Of a DNA stretch of 7,292 nt, positions 5,529 through 7,292 are shown one piece after another (the stretch's first letter is position 1; the number at the start of each line of letters is the position of its first letter). The translations under genes and the position numbers were made by a program. The notes under the pieces are model-generated. The model did no database searches. It had not been told where the DNA came from and worked only from the letters and a program-made list of their open reading frames with translations. Source of the stretch: Verrucomicrobiia bacterium (lineage in GTDB: Bacteria > Verrucomicrobiota > Verrucomicrobiia > Limisphaerales > UBA1319); contig JADGRT010000143.1 in assembly GCA_017880715.1 (NCBI GenBank), forward strand, positions 1-7,292, written 5' to 3'.

Positions 5529-6749
5529 ATGCCTTGCATTCGACAGGAACTGGAGACGAGAGAGCGCCAGACGCTGGCTCCGTATGCGCAACTCAGCGCC
5601 GATACGCGGGGTCGCAAATTCCCGGAGGCGCCGCCCGACTGGCGGACGCATTATCAACGGGACCGCGATCGGGTGATTCACTCGCGCGCCTTTCGGCGGT
5701 TGGAATACAAGACCCAGGTGTTCCTGAACGGCACGGGGGATCATTTGCGGACCCGCCTGACGCATACGATCGAGGTTGCGGCCATTGCGCGGAACATCAG
5801 CCGCGCGCTCCAGCTCAACGAGGATCTCACGGAAGCCATAGCCCTGGCCCACGATTTGGGCCACTCGCCGTTTGGGCATAAAGGCGAAGTGGCGCTGGAC
5901 CGGTTGATGCAAGGGGAGGGGGGGTTCGAGCACAACCGTCAAAGCCTGAGGATTGTGGAGGAATTGGAGCAAAAGTATCCTTTGTTTGCCGGTTTGAATC
6001 TGACCTGGGAAGTGCGGGAGGGACTCGTTAAACACCGGACCAGTTACGATCATCCCGACCCACGCGATGGATTCGAGGCCCAATGTTCCTCGCTGGAAGC
6101 GCAGGTGGCCAACCTGGCGGATGAGATTACCTATTACAGCCATGATTTGGACGATGGCCTGGAGTCTGGATTGCTGACGGAAGCGCAGTTGTCAAGCGAG
6201 GTCGGCCTATGGGCGCAGGCGTCGGAAACCGTGCGCCTGGAATATGGCGACCTGCCCGATGAGTGCCGTCGCTATTTCATCATCCGATGCCTGATCGACG
6301 GCCAGGTGAGGGATGTGGTGGAAACGGCGGAGCGACTCATTCGCGCTTCCGGCGTGAAATCCGCCGACGAAGTCCGGTTGCAGCCGGAGGCCCTGGTGCA
6401 ATACAGCGAGGAGCGGCGCCGGCAGAATCTGCAATTGCGCGATTATTTGTATGCCAATCTTTACTACAACCCGGAGGTACAAGGACCCAATCTGCGGGCC
6501 GTGCGCATGCTCGAGGAATTGTTCAACCACTACCTGGCGCATCATGAGGCCGTGGGTGAACAATCCAGCAAACGGGCTGAGCGGATCGGTTGGCGGCGGG
6601 CGGTTTGCGATTATCTGGCGGGCATGACGGATCGTTATGCCATGCTGGAATACCAGCGCCTGCTGGGAGGGCCGGGCGAGGGGGAGAGGGGCGCGTTCGA
6701 GATGCCGCCCCGGGTCGTATTAAATCCAGGTGCGCAACAAAACCTATGA
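5529..6749 (+). CDS. dgt: HD-domain dNTP triphosphohydrolase (dGTPase family)
   Basis: This 406-residue cytoplasmic enzyme of the dGTPase family cleaves deoxynucleoside triphosphates to the nucleoside and triphosphate, limiting or balancing dNTP pools. The N-terminal part carries the family signature RDRDRVIHSRAFRRLEYKTQVF (45-65) and RTRLTHTIEVA (74-84). The HD metal site is H79, H108-D109 in AHDLGHSPFGH (107-117) and probably D198 in NLADEITYYSHDLDDG (195-210). FEHNRQSLR (133-141) is also conserved. The C-terminal RRQNLQLRDYLYANLYYNPEV (297-317) matches the helical tail of the shorter class of these enzymes (E. coli Dgt is about 505 residues), so dGTP specificity should not be assumed; PGAP-style naming would be dNTP triphosphohydrolase. 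It starts 6 bases after ispH with no visible ribosome binding site, suggesting translational coupling, and its stop overlaps the next start as ATGA. The Gly/Glu-rich stretch near 379-388 is encoded by a G-run sequence. Confidence 0.93.
   Translation: MPCIRQELETRERQTLAPYAQLSADTRGRKFPEAPPDWRTHYQRDRDRVIHSRAFRRLEYKTQVFLNGTGDHLRTRLTHTIEVAAIARNISRALQLNEDLTEAIALAHDLGHSPFGHKGEVALDRLMQGEGGFEHNRQSLRIVEELEQKYPLFAGLNLTWEVREGLVKHRTSYDHPDPRDGFEAQCSSLEAQVANLADEITYYSHDLDDGLESGLLTEAQLSSEVGLWAQASETVRLEYGDLPDECRRYFIIRCLIDGQVRDVVETAERLIRASGVKSADEVRLQPEALVQYSEERRRQNLQLRDYLYANLYYNPEVQGPNLRAVRMLEELFNHYLAHHEAVGEQSSKRAERIGWRRAVCDYLAGMTDRYAMLEYQRLLGGPGEGERGAFEMPPRVVLNPGAQQNL
6664..6692 (+). other. G-quadruplex-type motif in the 3' end of the dNTPase gene
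   Basis: Five G-runs lie in 27 bases on the coding strand: GGG at 6665-6667, 6669-6671 and 6674-6676, G5 at 6680-6684 and G4 at 6688-6691. The loops are one to three bases. This meets the usual G3+N1-7 definition and would be present in the mRNA about 55 bases before the next start codon. It encodes the linker GGPGEGERG. Folding and function are not shown. Confidence 0.5.
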
Positions 6750-7292
6750 ACCATCGCGAACGAGTATTGAATCATCTGGCCGGTCAACCGGTGGACTGTC
6801 TGCCCTTCATGCCCATCACCATGATGTTTGCCGCCGATCAGATCGGCGTTCCGTACCGGCAGTATGCCACGGATTATCGGGTGCTGGTGGAGGCCCAGTT
6901 GCGGACCGCCGAGAAATTCGACATCGACCACGTTTCCTGCATCTCGGATCCGGCGCGCGAAGCCGCGGATTGCGGCGCCCCGGTTCGTTACTTCGAAAAC
7001 CAGCCGCCGGATTTGGACGCCACCCAGGCGCGGTTGTTGGACAAAACCGAGCTGGCACGGTTAAAAACTCCCGATCCGCTCGGCGGCGGCCGGATGACCG
7101 ACCGCGTGAAAGCGGTTGAGTTGTTCCAACAAAAGGCGGGCAACGACCGGGTGATTCAAGGTTGGATTGAAGGACCTTGCGCCGAGGCAGCCGACTTGCG
7201 GGGGATCAACGCGCTGATGACGGATTTTTACGACGATCCATCCTTCGTTCGGGATCTTTTCGAGTTCGCTGTCGAGATGGAGCTGCGTTTTG
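6746..7292 (+). CDS. Uroporphyrinogen decarboxylase superfamily protein, probable methyltransferase (3' end missing)
   Basis: Only the first 182 residues are present; the frame is open to the window edge. The opening NHRERVLNHLAGQPVDCLPFMP is the typical start of UroD-superfamily proteins (ERVLxxLxGxPVDRxP). YATDYRVLVEAQLRTAEKFDIDHVSCISDP (40-69) and GWIEGPCAEAADLRGINALMTDFYDDP (139-165) match the MtaA/MtbA/CmuA-like branch, where known members transfer methyl groups to or from corrinoid or coenzyme M carriers. True HemE enzymes have RQAGRY soon after this start; here that place reads PITMMFAADQIG, so haem synthesis is unlikely. The substrate cannot be inferred, and the zinc-ligand region expected later in the protein is outside the window. 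ATG 6746-6748 overlaps the TGA of the dNTPase gene (6747-6749). No strong ribosome binding site precedes it, so coupled translation is likely. Confidence 0.85.
   Translation, partial: MNHRERVLNHLAGQPVDCLPFMPITMMFAADQIGVPYRQYATDYRVLVEAQLRTAEKFDIDHVSCISDPAREAADCGAPVRYFENQPPDLDATQARLLDKTELARLKTPDPLGGGRMTDRVKAVELFQQKAGNDRVIQGWIEGPCAEAADLRGINALMTDFYDDPSFVRDLFEFAVEMELRF

Noticed and set aside
5472..6143. 223-codon minus-strand frame across the ispH-dgt junction
   Set aside because: It overlaps two well-supported genes on the other strand and has no family features.
6746..7292. HemE (uroporphyrinogen decarboxylase proper)
   Set aside because: The RQAGRY motif expected about 25-30 residues from the start of HemE is absent, and GPCAEAADLRG fits the methyltransferase-like branch better.

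Overview
The window holds four complete genes on the + strand, a fifth cut by the right edge, and a possible divergent gene start at the left edge. In order they are: a secreted right-handed parallel beta-helix protein; a membrane-bound nucleotide-sugar 4,6-dehydratase of the PglF/WbpM/CapD type; a long, cyanobacterial/plant-type IspH (last enzyme of the MEP isoprenoid pathway); an HD-domain dNTP triphosphohydrolase (dGTPase family); and the N-terminal part of a uroporphyrinogen-decarboxylase-superfamily protein that is probably a methyltransferase, not HemE.

The DNA is GC-rich and Shine-Dalgarno sequences are weak or missing before most starts. A secreted beta-helix protein, a long-type IspH and a UroD-superfamily methyltransferase-like gene together suggest a bacterium of the Planctomycetota-Verrucomicrobiota-Chlamydiota group, most likely Verrucomicrobiota. 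This is inferred from gene content and protein style only; there is no rRNA or marker gene to confirm it.

Layout: 1-186 is a short, probably divergent intergenic region whose first ~80 bases may encode the N-terminus of a minus-strand gene. 187-1992 is the beta-helix gene. 1993-2394 is a 402-base gap with two REP-like hairpin units in opposite orientation right after the stop codon, then an intrinsic terminator at 2174-2205, then a more AT-rich stretch with a weak promoter candidate for the next gene. From 2395 four genes run in the same direction with tight junctions: 29 bases (holding three copies of a 7-base repeat), 6 bases, and an ATGA stop/start overlap. They are probably co-transcribed.

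The four clustered genes share no pathway: sugar-nucleotide modification for surface glycans, isoprenoid precursor synthesis, dNTP control and probable methyl transfer. No clearly undescribed system is visible. The observations most worth following are the REP-like pair with compensatory stem changes, the long-type IspH with altered residues beside two of its key motifs, the dehydratase standing apart from any glycan cluster, and the unassigned beta-helix protein.
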